DNA from: Nigrospora sphaerica
Lineage: Eukaryota > Ascomycota > Sordariomycetes > Amphisphaeriales > Apiosporaceae
DNA: 64,000 bases
Direction: 5' to 3'
Assembly: GCA_018287875.1 (NCBI GenBank)
Contig: JAGVVL010000013.1
Coordinates: 3,596,001 to 3,660,000 of the forward strand
A program made the translations under genes and the position numbers. This document shows positions 1 to 10,428 of the stretch, piece after piece (position 1 is the stretch's first letter; the number at the start of each line of letters is the position of its first letter). Below the pieces are notes generated by a model. That model was not told the DNA's origin and ran no database searches. It saw only the letters and a program-made list of their open reading frames with translations.

Positions 1-1417
1 GACGGCGCACCAACCCCCCCGGCCCTTTCGTCCTCGACCGCGTCCGCGTCGCATGAGCCTATTCGCGCCGCGCCGCCGCCGCCCTCGGAACCGCCGGTTG
101 CCACCATGACGGATGAAGACTCGGAAGTAGACCCAGAAGAAGACGAGCTGATGGGCCTGCTCAGCGACCTATCGGGGCGGGACGAATCGGGGCTTGAAGA
201 ATCACAGCCCGAGTCGCTGGAGGAGGATGAGGCCGGTGCATTGTTCAACAGTCTGTCCCGGCGGCCCGAGTCGCGAAGCGGCGTGGGCACGGCGCAGACG
301 AGCCCGCAGTCCGCCGGCCCGGACGATGAATGCGACCACGAAAACGGCGCCGCGGCCGGCGAGGCTTCGAGTAAGGCTCAGGAGACAACAGTGCCCGATC
401 CCGGCAGCCGCGACCGTTACACACCCCCGGCATCGGAAATGCACACGGAAATACCGGACGAACTTGTGTCGCTCATCGCCGAGGGTAACGAGAACCGTCG
501 AATGGTCCAGTCGTTCGAGTTGGCCCCCATGGGGTATGAGACGACCAACATGAGGGTACGTACAACTTCACCAGGGGCACACGCTACGGCGTGCGACCTT
601 TCAGCGAACTAACCATCCCGGGGAGGGGCGACAGATAATACCAACCCTGTCCTCATCCTTCCTGCGGCCTGGGAGTAAATTTAAAGGCACGCAGCAATCC
701 GAAAGGCAGATATACGAGGTCGAAGTTGAGATAAAGAACGTTGACTTGCGGGAATCCTTCCTATGCGGCTATCTCAGGATTCAAGGTCAGTCTGCCCCGC
801 AGCCGTGTCTCACTCCCATGCCGTCCTCCTATTCCACCGCCGCCCCGGCACAAACGCGGAACTGTGCAGCGACGGAGATGGCTGACTATCGGATCTCCCT
901 TTCTCAGGCCTCACGGAAGACAACCCAAATCTCACAACGTATTTCGAGGGTGAGATCATCGGACCGCAGCACGGGTTCCTCACCAAGCACGACAGCTGGG
1001 GCGCGACCGACAGGATCGACCTGAACCACTGGAACAAATTCTCCGCCTTCCGGCCATACGCGAAGCAGGCTAAGCGCGGCTCCGTACACATCCAGCACCC
1101 CGAGGCCCAAGAAACTATTTTCATGCGCTGGAAGGAGCTGTTCCTTGTCCCTAACCACCGCGTCCTCACCATCAACGGCGCCAGCTTCGAGGGTTTCTAC
1201 TACATCTGCTTCAACCAGCGCGAGGGCTGCATCAGTGGCATCTACTTCCACGCTCGGAGCGAAAAGTGAGTCTCGGAATGGGGACAACGAGAGCGCTCCG
1301 TCGTCGCAGATTGCGGACCGGGAACAAGCCGTGCTAACACACCGGAACAGGTTCCAGCAGCTCGAATTAAAGCATGTCGACGACCGCGGCTGCTTCGCCG
1401 CCATGGAGCTGCGTTAA
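1..1417 (+). CDS. GID4: GID4/Vid24-type substrate receptor of the GID (CTLH) ubiquitin ligase, 5' partial
   Basis: Four exons: up to 555, 635-785, 908-1265 and 1351-1417, with GT-AG introns (donors GTACGT, GTCAGT, GTGAGT) and frame kept throughout. The C-terminal two thirds is the Vid24/GID4 domain, recognisable from SFLRPGSKFKGTQQS, EIKNVDLRESFLCGYLRIQG, YFEGEIIG, HWNKF and FEGFYYICFN. In the known family this beta-barrel binds the Pro/N-degron of gluconeogenic enzymes and hands them to the GID E3 complex in the cytosol. The first 150 or so residues are acidic and Ser/Pro-rich, as in other fungal homologues. An ATG at 106 sits in a good context (GCCACCATGA) and would give 341 residues, but the frame is open without a stop to base 1. 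The true start may therefore lie outside the window, and I give the gene as partial. Confidence 0.93.
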
Positions 1418-3086
1418 TGGGACATGAGCAACGAAAGGCGGCATGTCGAAACTCAGCACACGAACCCTGCCTCAACGGGGCAAGGCATCGGGGGCGGACA
1501 TGGCCCCGTAATGCATGACGTCCACGGTAAGAGCAGTGTTAACCCTGGACATGGGAGACGGGGATGTCGACGCCTTTGGGTAAGCAGAGCGGCGTGTACG
1601 GGACCTCTCTAGCTTGAGGCGAGTGGGAGAGCGAGGAAGAGCAAGAACTTGAAGGTTGAACGCTGGGAAGCATCATCACCGCTCGTTCGTTTTGTTCTCA
1701 TACACGCGCAGATGCCCGCGCAGCACGCATAGCATTGGGGGATCGACTTGGGAGGCAACCATCATCCCACATACACATCACGGCCAATTATCGTGGCTCG
1801 GGGCAACCATAACGCCCCAACACTGTACATACTGTAGTGTTTTTTTTTCCCACGCCGTACATGCACATCGGCAGACGAACCGATTCGACATTGACGAAGA
1901 CGGCATTTGGCCAAGCTGAAGCTCTTCAGGGCAGGGGGGGCTTCTGGGAAATGGACTCGTACAATGTTACCTAGGGAACGGGCGCTCCAGTCGGGGAGAG
2001 GGGGCCGCCGGAAACGGTCGTGTTTGTACCTGCTTTCCTCCCGCTCTCTTCACGGCCAGTAACGTTCGTAGTAGTTACCCTGCGTTACTACCCGCCCTTT
2101 TCAATGAACCAAAACGTGGGTTTACCTGGGAAGTGGTAGGCATAGGTTCCAGCCTTTTCTCCGCGACGGGGCAACGCATGCGGGGGTTTCGCGAAGGGCA
2201 CTTACTACACAAACGCCAGGTCTGCCGGCGATACAACGGCACGACCCCGAGGACCCCCTTCTCTGCTGCGTCTACGGTGCCGCCGCGGGGAGCCTGTGTC
2301 GTTCCGCTGCTTGGCTGCGGTGGTGCTTGCCCCGACAGGGGTTCGGAGGATGACCGTGGTAGTTTTTTTGTGCTTCATGCGTTCCGACTCTTCTGTCTAC
2401 CGCGAGAAGGCAAATCGGATGGGCCGCGCGTACTAATTCTTGCACGTACCGACGGGCCGGGAGACGGAAAAGAGGAGGGCGAGCACGGGGTCCGGGTCCG
2501 AATCGGCCGCGCCGGGTCGCCGACCGCGAGGACCCGGGGCCCAGGATTCGTGCCCGGGGAAGGGGCCGGCGAGGGCGATGCTGACGGTGATTATTACGAC
2601 GGAGCATGAATAGTGTACATGACGGCGGAAGAATATTCCCTCGGCTTTCTCCTGCTTTCCCCGAGGGTCTTGTCGAGCCGCGTTTTCACCCCCGGGGGAG
2701 GATGCCCGTCGATGGCTCTCCCATTTCGGATCGCTCGTGGATAAACGCAGCAAGACGCCGGTAGATACAGACGGCCGTTACGGCAGTCCCTCGGAAAGTG
2801 ACGGGTGGTTGCGGACTTGGTACCGGCCGTCTTCCCCGGTCAGCCCCGTTCAATCGGCTCTCGTGGCCTTAGCTCGTCTATTCGTCTTGGCTTGCTCGCC
2901 TGGTCTTCCGTGTGCCACGACCCTTCAAGCCTCTATCGGGGGCGGCGTCCAACCCACTTTTCGCGTCCTCGTTCCTGCCCCTTTCCCCTCCCCCGTGGAC
3001 TTCCCGTCGCTTGTCGGGCTACATCTCTTGTTTCTAGCCCCTTCGTCGCGGCTCCCGCCCCCTCCGGCATCCTCCCTACCGTCCGA
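1418..3086. other. intergenic, GID4 3' side to MAGO 3' side
   Basis: Convergent intergenic stretch of GC-rich sequence. Open frames such as 2133-2609 have no family resemblance, no good start context and read through simple GC-rich sequence. A T-run near 1842-1849 is the only simple tract of note. I see no gene here. Confidence 0.5.
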
Positions 3087-3933
3087 CTATGAGATGGGCT
3101 TAATCTTGAAGTGCAGCGAGGTTAAGCTGAAGATGAGGGCCTTGAGGTCCTGGACGAGGTAGTAGAAGACGCGCAGGCCCTCGGGGTCCGCAGACTCGGT
3201 AACGTCGATGAGGGAGCCGATCTTGGCCGTCTGTTGATTTGGCTCCCCTCGCGGGGACAACCGGTCAGCCAAACCGCGATCGCAACCCAACACACCCGCA
3301 CTTTTTCACCCCTCCCCCGGGGTACCCCGGGGGAGGAGGGGGGCGAAACCAAGGGGACAAAAAGGAGTCGCACGCACCTCGAAGCTGATGTGCTCGCCGC
3401 CAATGCGGATCTCGAGCTCCTGGCGGCCGTCCTTGTTCTTCTGGGGCCACTTGGCGTCGTCCTCCTTCATGATCTCGCTCGTGCGCACGATGCGGCGCAC
3501 CTCGTCGACGACCGTGTCCGACACGCACATCTCCTTGCGGATCAGGCTGTCGTTGCGGTAGTTGCTGTTGTTGGCGTACCGCGCCACCGCCGACCGCCCG
3601 TCCCCCACCACCCGGATGTCGAACTCGAGGAACTCGTGCCCGAAGCGTCCCGAGTGGCCCGAGCTGGCGGGTTGGGAAGAGCACTTTGTGTTAGTGATTT
3701 TTTTCCCCTCTTCAACTTCTTCTTCTTCTCGGGTTCGGGGTCCCCAATGTCCTTTCCCCCCCCTTCGCGCGCGCGGGCGCGCGCGGCTCGTCGGGCTCGG
3801 AAAACGGCCAGGTGGGAACGCGGGGGCAGTACTCCAAGAGCCGCCGACGAGAGGGGCCCAAAGAAAAGAACGGGAAGCGTCTAACGTACTAGTATCGGAT
3901 GTAAAACGAGTCCGCCGCCGTCGAATTGGCCAT
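3087..3933 (-). CDS. MAGO: Mago nashi homologue, exon junction complex core subunit
   Basis: Three exons on the minus strand: 3933-3890, 3663-3378 and 3230-3087, giving 157 residues. Introns have GTACGT and GTGCGT donors and CAG acceptors. The protein starts [17 protein letters not shown] and carries the family signatures [77 protein letters not shown] and LHFKIKPI at the C terminus. MAGO pairs with Y14 and sits on spliced mRNA with eIF4A3; the complex is nuclear and travels with mRNA. Compared with the usual length of about 147 residues there is an insertion of roughly nine residues (VGDGRSAVA) in the loop before RYANNSNY. Intron 2 holds a 26-bp perfect palindrome. Confidence 0.96.
3311..3336. 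repeat. 26-bp perfect GC palindrome inside MAGO intron 2
   Basis: The 26 bases read the same on both strands: C/G runs flank a central GGTACC. The transcript could form a strong hairpin within the 147-base intron, between donor and branch region. Confidence 0.85.
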
Positions 3934-5607
3934 CTTGGGCGACTGAAGGCGCGAATCGGTTGCGGCGCCAAAGTGCGATGCGGGTGATAGCGCCGGAAGA
4001 CGACAGGCGTACGTCGGTCGCGTCGAGGTCGCGCGGGATTGGACCGCGTACGAAGTTGCGCGGTGGGAGTCGAAGAGGTGGTTTTGTTTGGTACGGGCGC
4101 CGTGGGAAAACTTGGTCAATCGTTGTCCTGGTCGTCGTCGTCGTCGACGTGATCGCGAGTTGTCGTGATAGCCAGTGTTGTAAATGGAGGGACGGGTGGG
4201 TTTAGAGCTGGAGGGGCAGAATTTAGCCTGCCTAATGGGTCTGGCTGGGCCACGATGGGCAGTCAATTAAGGTTGCTTGGATGGGAAGGCGGTCAACGCG
4301 AGTCCGCTATATAGGTCTACTACGATATATCCCATGGCAGCTTTCCCCTCCAACTGCTCCTAAAGCCAGCCATGCCATTTGGGGACGACAGCTCCCTAAG
4401 ATTGGGTATGCCATGGTTTTAAAGGAATGTACCTGAGTACATACTTCTTACGGGGTTGTAAATATTAAGTACTAAAGTACCTACTTACATGGGATGTATG
4501 CACATACATATGTACCTACGTATTAGAGAGCCAGCCAGCCAGACAATTGCCTGTCCAAGGGACAGGACCAGTCCCATCGTCAAGAACAGCACGAACACCG
4601 ATCGGGGAGCCGCTGTTTTGGGTCCGTCTGTGCTCCAGAGCTGCCTCCCAGCATCCATGCATTCGTTCCCTTTGGGCCTCCTGGGCCTAGGCCTACCTGC
4701 TTCACCCCGCCTCCGGAGCTGGAACCAGGTAATTACTGGCTGCATGAAGACTCGGCTTCGACCGCCTCCCCAAAGCTTCCGGGGGAGCCGGCAATCCATG
4801 CCAGCCACCGAATAAGCTACCCCAAGCTCTGGACTGCTCGCGGCTCGCCTGGCTAAGCGTATATACGCCCGCCCACCATCTTATACCGGTTTTGGTTGGA
4901 TGGATGGAACGAGGTATGGGTTCAGGATCACGAATGGCTGCAGTACCCGAAGGCTTCGTCATCTGCCGCTCCGCCCCGGGGCATCGTGTGAGTCCACGAC
5001 GCCGCATGCCCATCATGGCTGTGCCTGCGCGCTTGTGTGCGTAGGGCTAGAGACTCCCCGGATGACTCCTCTGCCCCCCTGGGGAGGAGGACTTAAGGGG
5101 TAATGGGCGATGCAAATCCGGTGGGGCCGCGCGCCTCTGTCTTCTGTCCCGGGGTCCCCTCCACTCCACTTGGTATGTTACCTACAACTAGAAGCTGAGC
5201 AGGGTTGTCAAGGTTTGACGATACGGAGGTCAGCAGCATATCAAACGCTGGCTGCCGCCGGCCCCTAACCCGTCTTGATCTTTCCCAGTCGAGATGCTGC
5301 TGTCGCTGGCTTGCCATTAATGCCGTTGCCGCCGTGATGCCTTTGCCATTGGTTTTGTAGCTTTGTCGTACTTGAGGCAACACAAGGTTCATTCGCGATA
5401 TTTCGTCGCAGTCCGCGGGATCCGACCCTTCCCTGAAGCCAGCAACCCATCGCTAGTGTCTCTGTCTTGGGCCTCGCCCAGCCGGTCCATCTCGCGTGAA
5501 CACCAGCGTTCCCCGGCTGCCACGTTGCTGTTCCCGTGCGCCCAGAAAAGCTTGCCCATCCGCAGGCCCTGGTATGGAAGCCGGGTACCTCACTAAAATC
5601 TGTTGAC
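3934..5607. other. intergenic, upstream of MAGO and of the transcription-factor-like gene
   Basis: No coding feature is supported. A short region near 4420-4520 is AT-rich with repeated TAC/ATGT steps. A TATA-like TATATAG lies near 4309-4318. The several short open frames on both strands match nothing I recognise. Confidence 0.45.
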
Positions 5608-5684
5608 ATGCCACCTTTCCAGCTGCGTAAGCCGAAGGAGGCTCGCGACGCCCATCGCAGGGGCCGCTTGTCTTATTCTCATCG
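5608..5684 (+). other. possible first exon of the following gene, with a degenerate zinc-cluster-like stretch
   Basis: An ATG at 5608 opens MPPFQLRKPKEARDAHRRGR followed by LSYSHR, then a consensus donor GTACGT at 5685. N-termini of fungal Zn2Cys6 factors often read MPPF..KPK..HRRGC.TCR.R with an intron at this point. Here the cysteine positions read R and Y. A branch-like ACTGAC and an acceptor ATAG (5743-5746) follow, but joining 5684 to 5747 gives the wrong frame. An acceptor at 5832 would keep frame. The exon is therefore plausible but unproven. Confidence 0.3.
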
Positions 5685-5746
5685 GTACGTGACCTTGACC
5701 CCACTGCCCGCGTGTCTATCGCCCGACTGACGCCGCGCGACCATAG

Positions 5747-7606
5747 GCAGTAAGTTACACAGTGCCGGGCTTCGCGTCGAGGGAGCTGCCCCCCATTTTT
5801 CTCTCCCCGCCCACTGACGCCGTCGCCGGTAGACCTCGGCAGCAGCACAGCGACGGAGAGAGGGAAGAGGACGGAAACGAGGGGGCGGCGGCGGCCCGTC
5901 GCCGTCGCCGGCAAACCAGCGACACGCAGCGCCAGCCGAATGCCGCCGAGGCGCCGTCACCGCCCGGTACCTCGGGGGCCCTTACGCTCGCCAAGAAAGC
6001 CCGGGTCGGGGCTGGTGGGGGAAGGCCCGTCTACGCCCTCAGCGCCATGGCGCACAGCTCGGGCGCCGAAGCCTACTTCTTTCATCATTTCCGGGTCTGG
6101 ACGTGCGACGGCCTGGCCGACTCGTCGCCGGGGTCGGCCGACTTCTGGAGGCACTACGTGCTGCCGCTGGCCAGCCAGGACGGCCTCGTGCGGACGACGC
6201 TCGCGGCCGTCGGCGCCGCCCACCAGCTCTTCGTGGCCCGCAGCGCGCCCAAGACGCTGGCGGCGACGCCGTGGTCCCGCAAGACGGACGAGATGGAGCG
6301 GGCGACGATCCAGCAGTACAACGTGGCCATCTCGGGCATGGTGGCGCGCATGTCGGCGGCGGCGGCGGGGGGGCCGGGCAGGGCCGACGCCGGCCCGGCC
6401 GTCGAGACGCACATCGTGCTGCTGTGCTGCGTGCTCTTCATTTGCTTCGAGAGCCTCATGGGCCGCTACGCCGAGTCCATCCGGCACTTCGAGGCCGGCG
6501 CGCGCATGCTGCTCGGCCCGGCCGCGCTGCAGGGCGTCCGGGACCCGGCCACGGGCCACCACCTCGCCGACATGTTCGCCCACCTCGGCGTCGAGTTCTC
6601 GTCCTTCCTCGACGACGAGCAGCTGGCCCCGCCTCTCCTGGGGCCCCCCGAGAGCTACTTCGGCGACGACGAGGCCCGCCGGCCCTTTGCCGACCTGACC
6701 GAGGCCACGACGGCCCTCCGCGCGTTCGACCTCGCCTACATCCGCGGCGGCTTCTCGACCGCCTGCATGCTGGGCCTCGGGGCCCTCGAGGAGACGACGA
6801 CGACGCCGGCGACAATGGCCGACGCCGAGGTGGGGCACGCCCATACGCCACCATCGCCGCAGCATCAGTGCCGCACCCTCGCGGGCCGCAACCTGCCCAG
6901 CCTGCCCTCGCCCGAGGCCACGCCGCGGGGCGCGGCGCCGAACGAGCACCCGATGGCGGCGCTCTTCGAGCAGTGGGAGGCGCGGTTCGAGAGAACACAG
7001 GCGGCGGCGGCGGCGCGGGCGCTCTCGGCGTCGGAGGCGCGGCAGCTGGGGCGGCTGCGGCTGCAGCAGCGGCTGTGGCCCGTCATCTTCGCGCTCGACC
7101 TCGCGCAGTGCTGGGGGGAGCCGATGCACCACGTGGCCGACAGGGCCGTGGACGCGGCGTGGTGGCGGTACCTCGAGCGGGCCGAGGCGGCGGCGGCGCC
7201 GCTCGTGGCGCAGTACGCGGCGTCGGCGCGGCCGACCTTTGCGCTCGACGGCGACCTCGTCTCGGCCCTCTCGCTGCTCGTCACCACGGCCGCCGACCCC
7301 GCCCTCGAGCGCCGCGGTCTCGACCTCCTCCGCGCCCTCCACCGCCGCGAGGGCGTCTGGGACAGCGCCGAGATCGCCGAGATGCACGAGGCCGCCCTCG
7401 CCCTCGGCGCCGCCACCCTCGAAGGCGCCTGCCCCCCCGACGGCGGCATCCCCGGCCTCGCCAAGGCCCTCGACAGCCTCTCCCCTACCCGTCGCCTCTC
7501 GCCCACCAACGGCCTGCTGCGCGTCCCCGAAGTCTACGCCGCCCCGACGCCACCATCGATGACGACGACACCCGGGGGGAAACCGGGCAACCGCTGGCTT
7601 TGTTGA
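5747..7606 (+). CDS. fungal transcription-factor-domain protein (Fungal_trans_2 type) lacking a recognisable zinc cluster
   Basis: One long exon, open from just after an in-frame TAG at 5744 to a TGA at 7604-7606. The first in-frame ATG is at 6047 and would give 519 residues starting MAHSSGAEAYFFHHFRVWT. The open frame upstream is low-complexity (poly-Ala, RRRRRQ). The segment from residue 5 of that version (EAYFFHHF, FWRHYVLPLA, VRTTLAAVGAAHQLF, then HIVLLCCVLFICFESLMG and RHFEAGARMLL) has the layout of the regulatory domain of C6 fungal factors. No CX2CX6C motif is visible in this exon. It may be a diverged factor that lost its DNA-binding exon, or its zinc cluster may lie in an unresolved upstream exon (see 5608-5684). 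The start is uncertain; the body is confident. Confidence 0.75.
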   Translation, partial: AVSYTVPGFASRELPPIFLSPPTDAVAGRPRQQHSDGEREEDGNEGAAAARRRRRQTSDTQRQPNAAEAPSPPGTSGALTLAKKARVGAGGGRPVYALSAMAHSSGAEAYFFHHFRVWTCDGLADSSPGSADFWRHYVLPLASQDGLVRTTLAAVGAAHQLFVARSAPKTLAATPWSRKTDEMERATIQQYNVAISGMVARMSAAAAGGPGRADAGPAVETHIVLLCCVLFICFESLMGRYAESIRHFEAGARMLLGPAALQGVRDPATGHHLADMFAHLGVEFSSFLDDEQLAPPLLGPPESYFGDDEARRPFADLTEATTALRAFDLAYIRGGFSTACMLGLGALEETTTTPATMADAEVGHAHTPPSPQHQCRTLAGRNLPSLPSPEATPRGAAPNEHPMAALFEQWEARFERTQAAAAARALSASEARQLGRLRLQQRLWPVIFALDLAQCWGEPMHHVADRAVDAAWWRYLERAEAAAAPLVAQYAASARPTFALDGDLVSALSLLVTTAADPALERRGLDLLRALHRREGVWDSAEIAEMHEAALALGAATLEGACPPDGGIPGLAKALDSLSPTRRLSPTNGLLRVPEVYAAPTPPSMTTTPGGKPGNRWLC

Positions 7607-8610
7607 TTTCCTCCGCCGTCGTATGCGTCCCACGCTGCAGTGTACTTGTTCCCCCCTCTCTTCGGGGAGTACGGAGGATCCCCGGCCACGCGGAGGCAGA
7701 TGGCCGGTGCTGTCCGGGACGGAGTGTCTGCTATAGCGCGTTCGTCCAACATTGTGTTCTTTTTAATTGAAACGCGGCGTTATTGGCGTCTACCACTAGG
7801 ACGCCCGCGTCTGTTCGGCTTTCCTGCATCTTTTGAGTCCTCACTGGTTCGCCGCCTGCCGGTTCGGGGGGCGCCTCGCTCGGTACCTTGGTACTTAAGG
7901 GCAACGAAGACAGCTTTGTCGCCCGTTACCACGTCGATCAGCCCTTGGCGCTTGTGATCAATGTTGGCAGGAGCCAAGACCTCGCCAGAGCAGGTGCTAC
8001 CTCGCGAACCGTCCCAGCCGCCGCTATAGCCCAGCGTCAGGACCCGAGCAGTCCCACACGGTCACGGCGAGACATCGTTGACGCCTCTGTCGTCCACGGG
8101 CCTTTCCTTCTTTTCCCTTGACCTAAGCGAAGACACCCTGGCGTCGTGGAGTGGGTGGCGGCGGTGGGTGGTCGCCGTGCCAGTCCTAATCGTCAATATC
8201 GGAATATGGATAGGTGGTCGTCATCCTGTAGAATAAAAGAGGCGTTGCTTTCGACGACGACCAAATGGGCGGGAAGAGGGGTGCCGGCGCCGGAAAACCG
8301 GGGTCTGTACGGCGGCGGCGGCGTATCAGGCGTCTACGTAGTGTTCTGAGTGTCATGGGCCGGTCACAACGAATGAAAGTCAATGGGAGGGAGTCCGGGA
8401 AGAGGTATGGTGGCCGAGCAAGCCAAAAATGTAGGTCAAGGATTTAATCGACTACCGTGGTCTTTGTGTTTCAACCGTGAGTGGTGTCTCGTTCATTCGT
8501 ATTATCAGTTAACATTACTTGGCCGCTGCGGCCATTCATAGGCCATGGATAAAACCACGACCGTTTTCTCACTCTCTCCGTTTTCTTTTCCGGCAAACAC
8601 TCCCCGACGC
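7607..8610. other. intergenic, convergent gap
   Basis: Between two convergent genes. Only short open frames without resemblance to known families. I see no RNA gene or repeat. Confidence 0.45.
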
Positions 8611-10291
8611 CTAGTAGCGGTCACCACCGCCGCAGGGGCCGCTGTGGGCGGCGTGTACGTGGCCCTTGTCGGCCTGGCGCTTGAAGAACTGGGCGTGGTC
8701 GGCGTCCCAGCGGCGCTTCTGGAGCTGCACGGGGGGCAGGGAGTCGAAGCTGGTGGCGTAGGCGGCGACGGCGTCGGCGATGGCGTGCGCGTTGAGCAGG
8801 AAGGCGTCGTGGTTCAGGTTTTCGATGTTGTCGCCGGGCGCGTGGTAGTTGGCGTCGTAGGCCTCGCCGGCGGCACCCCCGAAGAGGGTCGCCTCGGCCT
8901 CCGTCTTGAGCACCTCGGCGCCCGTGAACAGGCCACCCGACGGGATCCCGTTCTCGATGAAGGCCGCGTAGTCGGACCGGCCCGTGAACTCGGACGGCAC
9001 GTGGCCCTTGCCCTTGCTCTCGAAGAAGGTCTCGAACCCGGCCTCGATCTTGTCTGAGCCCGCGGGGCCCGAGAAGTTGAAGGCGCTGCCGTCGCCGTCG
9101 TAGATGCCCAGGATGTAGTTGGGGCTGGCGATCTACAAGAGAACACCGCGTCAGAACAGAGGCAGTGGGAGGCGTTCACAGCAAATAGTACTTACCATAT
9201 CAAAGTTCAGGTAGGCGCGGATCTTGTTAACCTCCGTCTCGGTCGAGTTGAGCGACTTGACGTAGAAGTAGGAACCCAGCTTGCCGAATTCTTCGGCGCC
9301 CCAGAAGCCGAGGCGCACGGCGTTTTTGGTCGTGAAGTGCGTCAGCGCCTTGGCCACGGTCAGGACACCGACGGTGCCGGAGCCGTCGTCGCTGAGGAAA
9401 GGCGGGTTTGTTAGTTAAGGGCACCTCTCCCCTGAACAGGGGAAACGGAAGCGTCGATAAAGGGAAAGCTCACTTGATGCCAGGCCCCGCAAAGACGGAG
9501 TCCGAGTGGCCGCCAATCATGAGGACGTTGTTGTGGTCGCCGCCCTTGGACTCGGCAATGACGTTGTAGTTGACGCGGTCCTCGAGGACGGACAGGACAT
9601 CGATGTCGATGGCGACGGGGCCCTTCTCGAGCTCGGCGAGCAGCGCGGCGCCGTCGACATCAGAGATGCCGAGCGAGGGCACGAAGTCGGGCGACTCGGC
9701 GCCCAGGGTGCCGCTGACCTCGCCCACGGCGTTGTTGTAGATGAGGACGGCGACGGCGCCGGCGGTGGCGGCGTTGGTCGTCTTCTCGGCGAAGGAGCAG
9801 GTGCCGCGGAGGACGAGGGCCACGGCGCCGCTGACCTCGGCCGGGAAATCGGCGGTCGCGTCGCAACCCTGGTTGGCGACGGCGACCAGCGGGACGCCCG
9901 CGAACGTGCCGCCCGGCGTGTACGTCATGGTCTTGACGGCCACGGCAGCCCCGTTGGCGCTGAGGGTGCCGCTCGCGCCCGCGAAGCGCTCCGTGAAGGG
10001 CTGCTTGTATACGTCGTAGTAGCCTGTCGCCTCGAGCTCCTCCACCAACCAGTCGACAGTGGCGTTGTGGCCGCCGCCGCCGAACGCCCGGTTGCCGCCG
10101 TTCGCGTCGGCGATGTCCTGCAGTTTCTGCGAGCCCGCCAACAGGCCGTCCAGCGTCACCAGCTCCTGCAGTGCCTCCGACGTCACGTACGGCTTTGGCT
10201 TGCAAGGCGAGTTCTTCGCGCCCGCCAGCGCCGGGAACGTCGTCAGTGCCGAGGTCGCGGCCAGGGCCAAGGGGCCAAAGGTGGTCCTCAT
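8611..10291 (-). CDS. M28-family aminopeptidase (aminopeptidase Y / Lap2 type) with PA domain
   Basis: Three exons: 10291-9474, 9391-9196 and 9132-8611, joined in frame to 511 residues. A signal peptide occupies about residues 1-23. A protease-associated domain spans roughly 110-240 (VPLVAVANQGCDA, GAVALVLRGTCSFAEK, AVLIYNN). The M28 catalytic domain follows, with the zinc ligands in order: IGGHSDS, NDDGSGT (formed across intron 1), GAEEFG with the catalytic Glu pair, NFDM at the end of exon 2, and NYHAPGDN. In the known family these are secreted or vacuolar di-zinc aminopeptidases releasing N-terminal residues from peptides. The C-terminal tail of about 40 residues has dibasic sites (QKRRW, FFKRQ), several His and a Gly-rich end, unusual for the family and possibly trimmed by a Kex2-type protease (inference). 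Confidence 0.93.
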
Positions 10292-10421
10292 TTTCTCAAG
10301 GGGGGAGAGGGGGGTCGGTCTGGAGGGCAACGGGGAAGGAGCGTCCTACGGCAAGCGAGCGAATGTACGACTGGGCGGACCGAGAGGATTCCCTTTTCTA
10401 CCAGACCGACCACTAGGGACC

Positions 10422-10428
10422 TTATATA
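10422..10428 (-). promoter_or_regulatory. TATA box for the M28 aminopeptidase gene
   Basis: TATATAA on the minus strand, about 130 bases upstream of the start codon at 10291, which is a usual spacing for filamentous fungi. Consistent with a regulated secreted peptidase; not proven. Confidence 0.45.

Noticed and set aside
2133..2609. 158-codon plus-strand frame between GID4 and MAGO
   Set aside because: No family resemblance, overlapped by minus-strand frames of equal length, weak start.
5685..5746. Intron 5685-5746 joining the possible zinc-cluster exon to the main exon
   Set aside because: Splice signals look excellent, but the phase is wrong and reads into a stop; only a later acceptor at 5832 keeps frame.
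5957..7633. Long minus-strand open frame of 558 codons opposite the transcription-factor-like gene
   Set aside because: Arg/Gly/Glu-rich product from the antisense of GC-rich third positions; no ordered protein, while the plus frame has clear domain motifs.
6103..7770. Plus-strand open frame of 555 codons in another phase of the same gene
   Set aside because: Low-complexity Ala/Gly/Arg/Pro product; a GC-bias shadow of the real frame.
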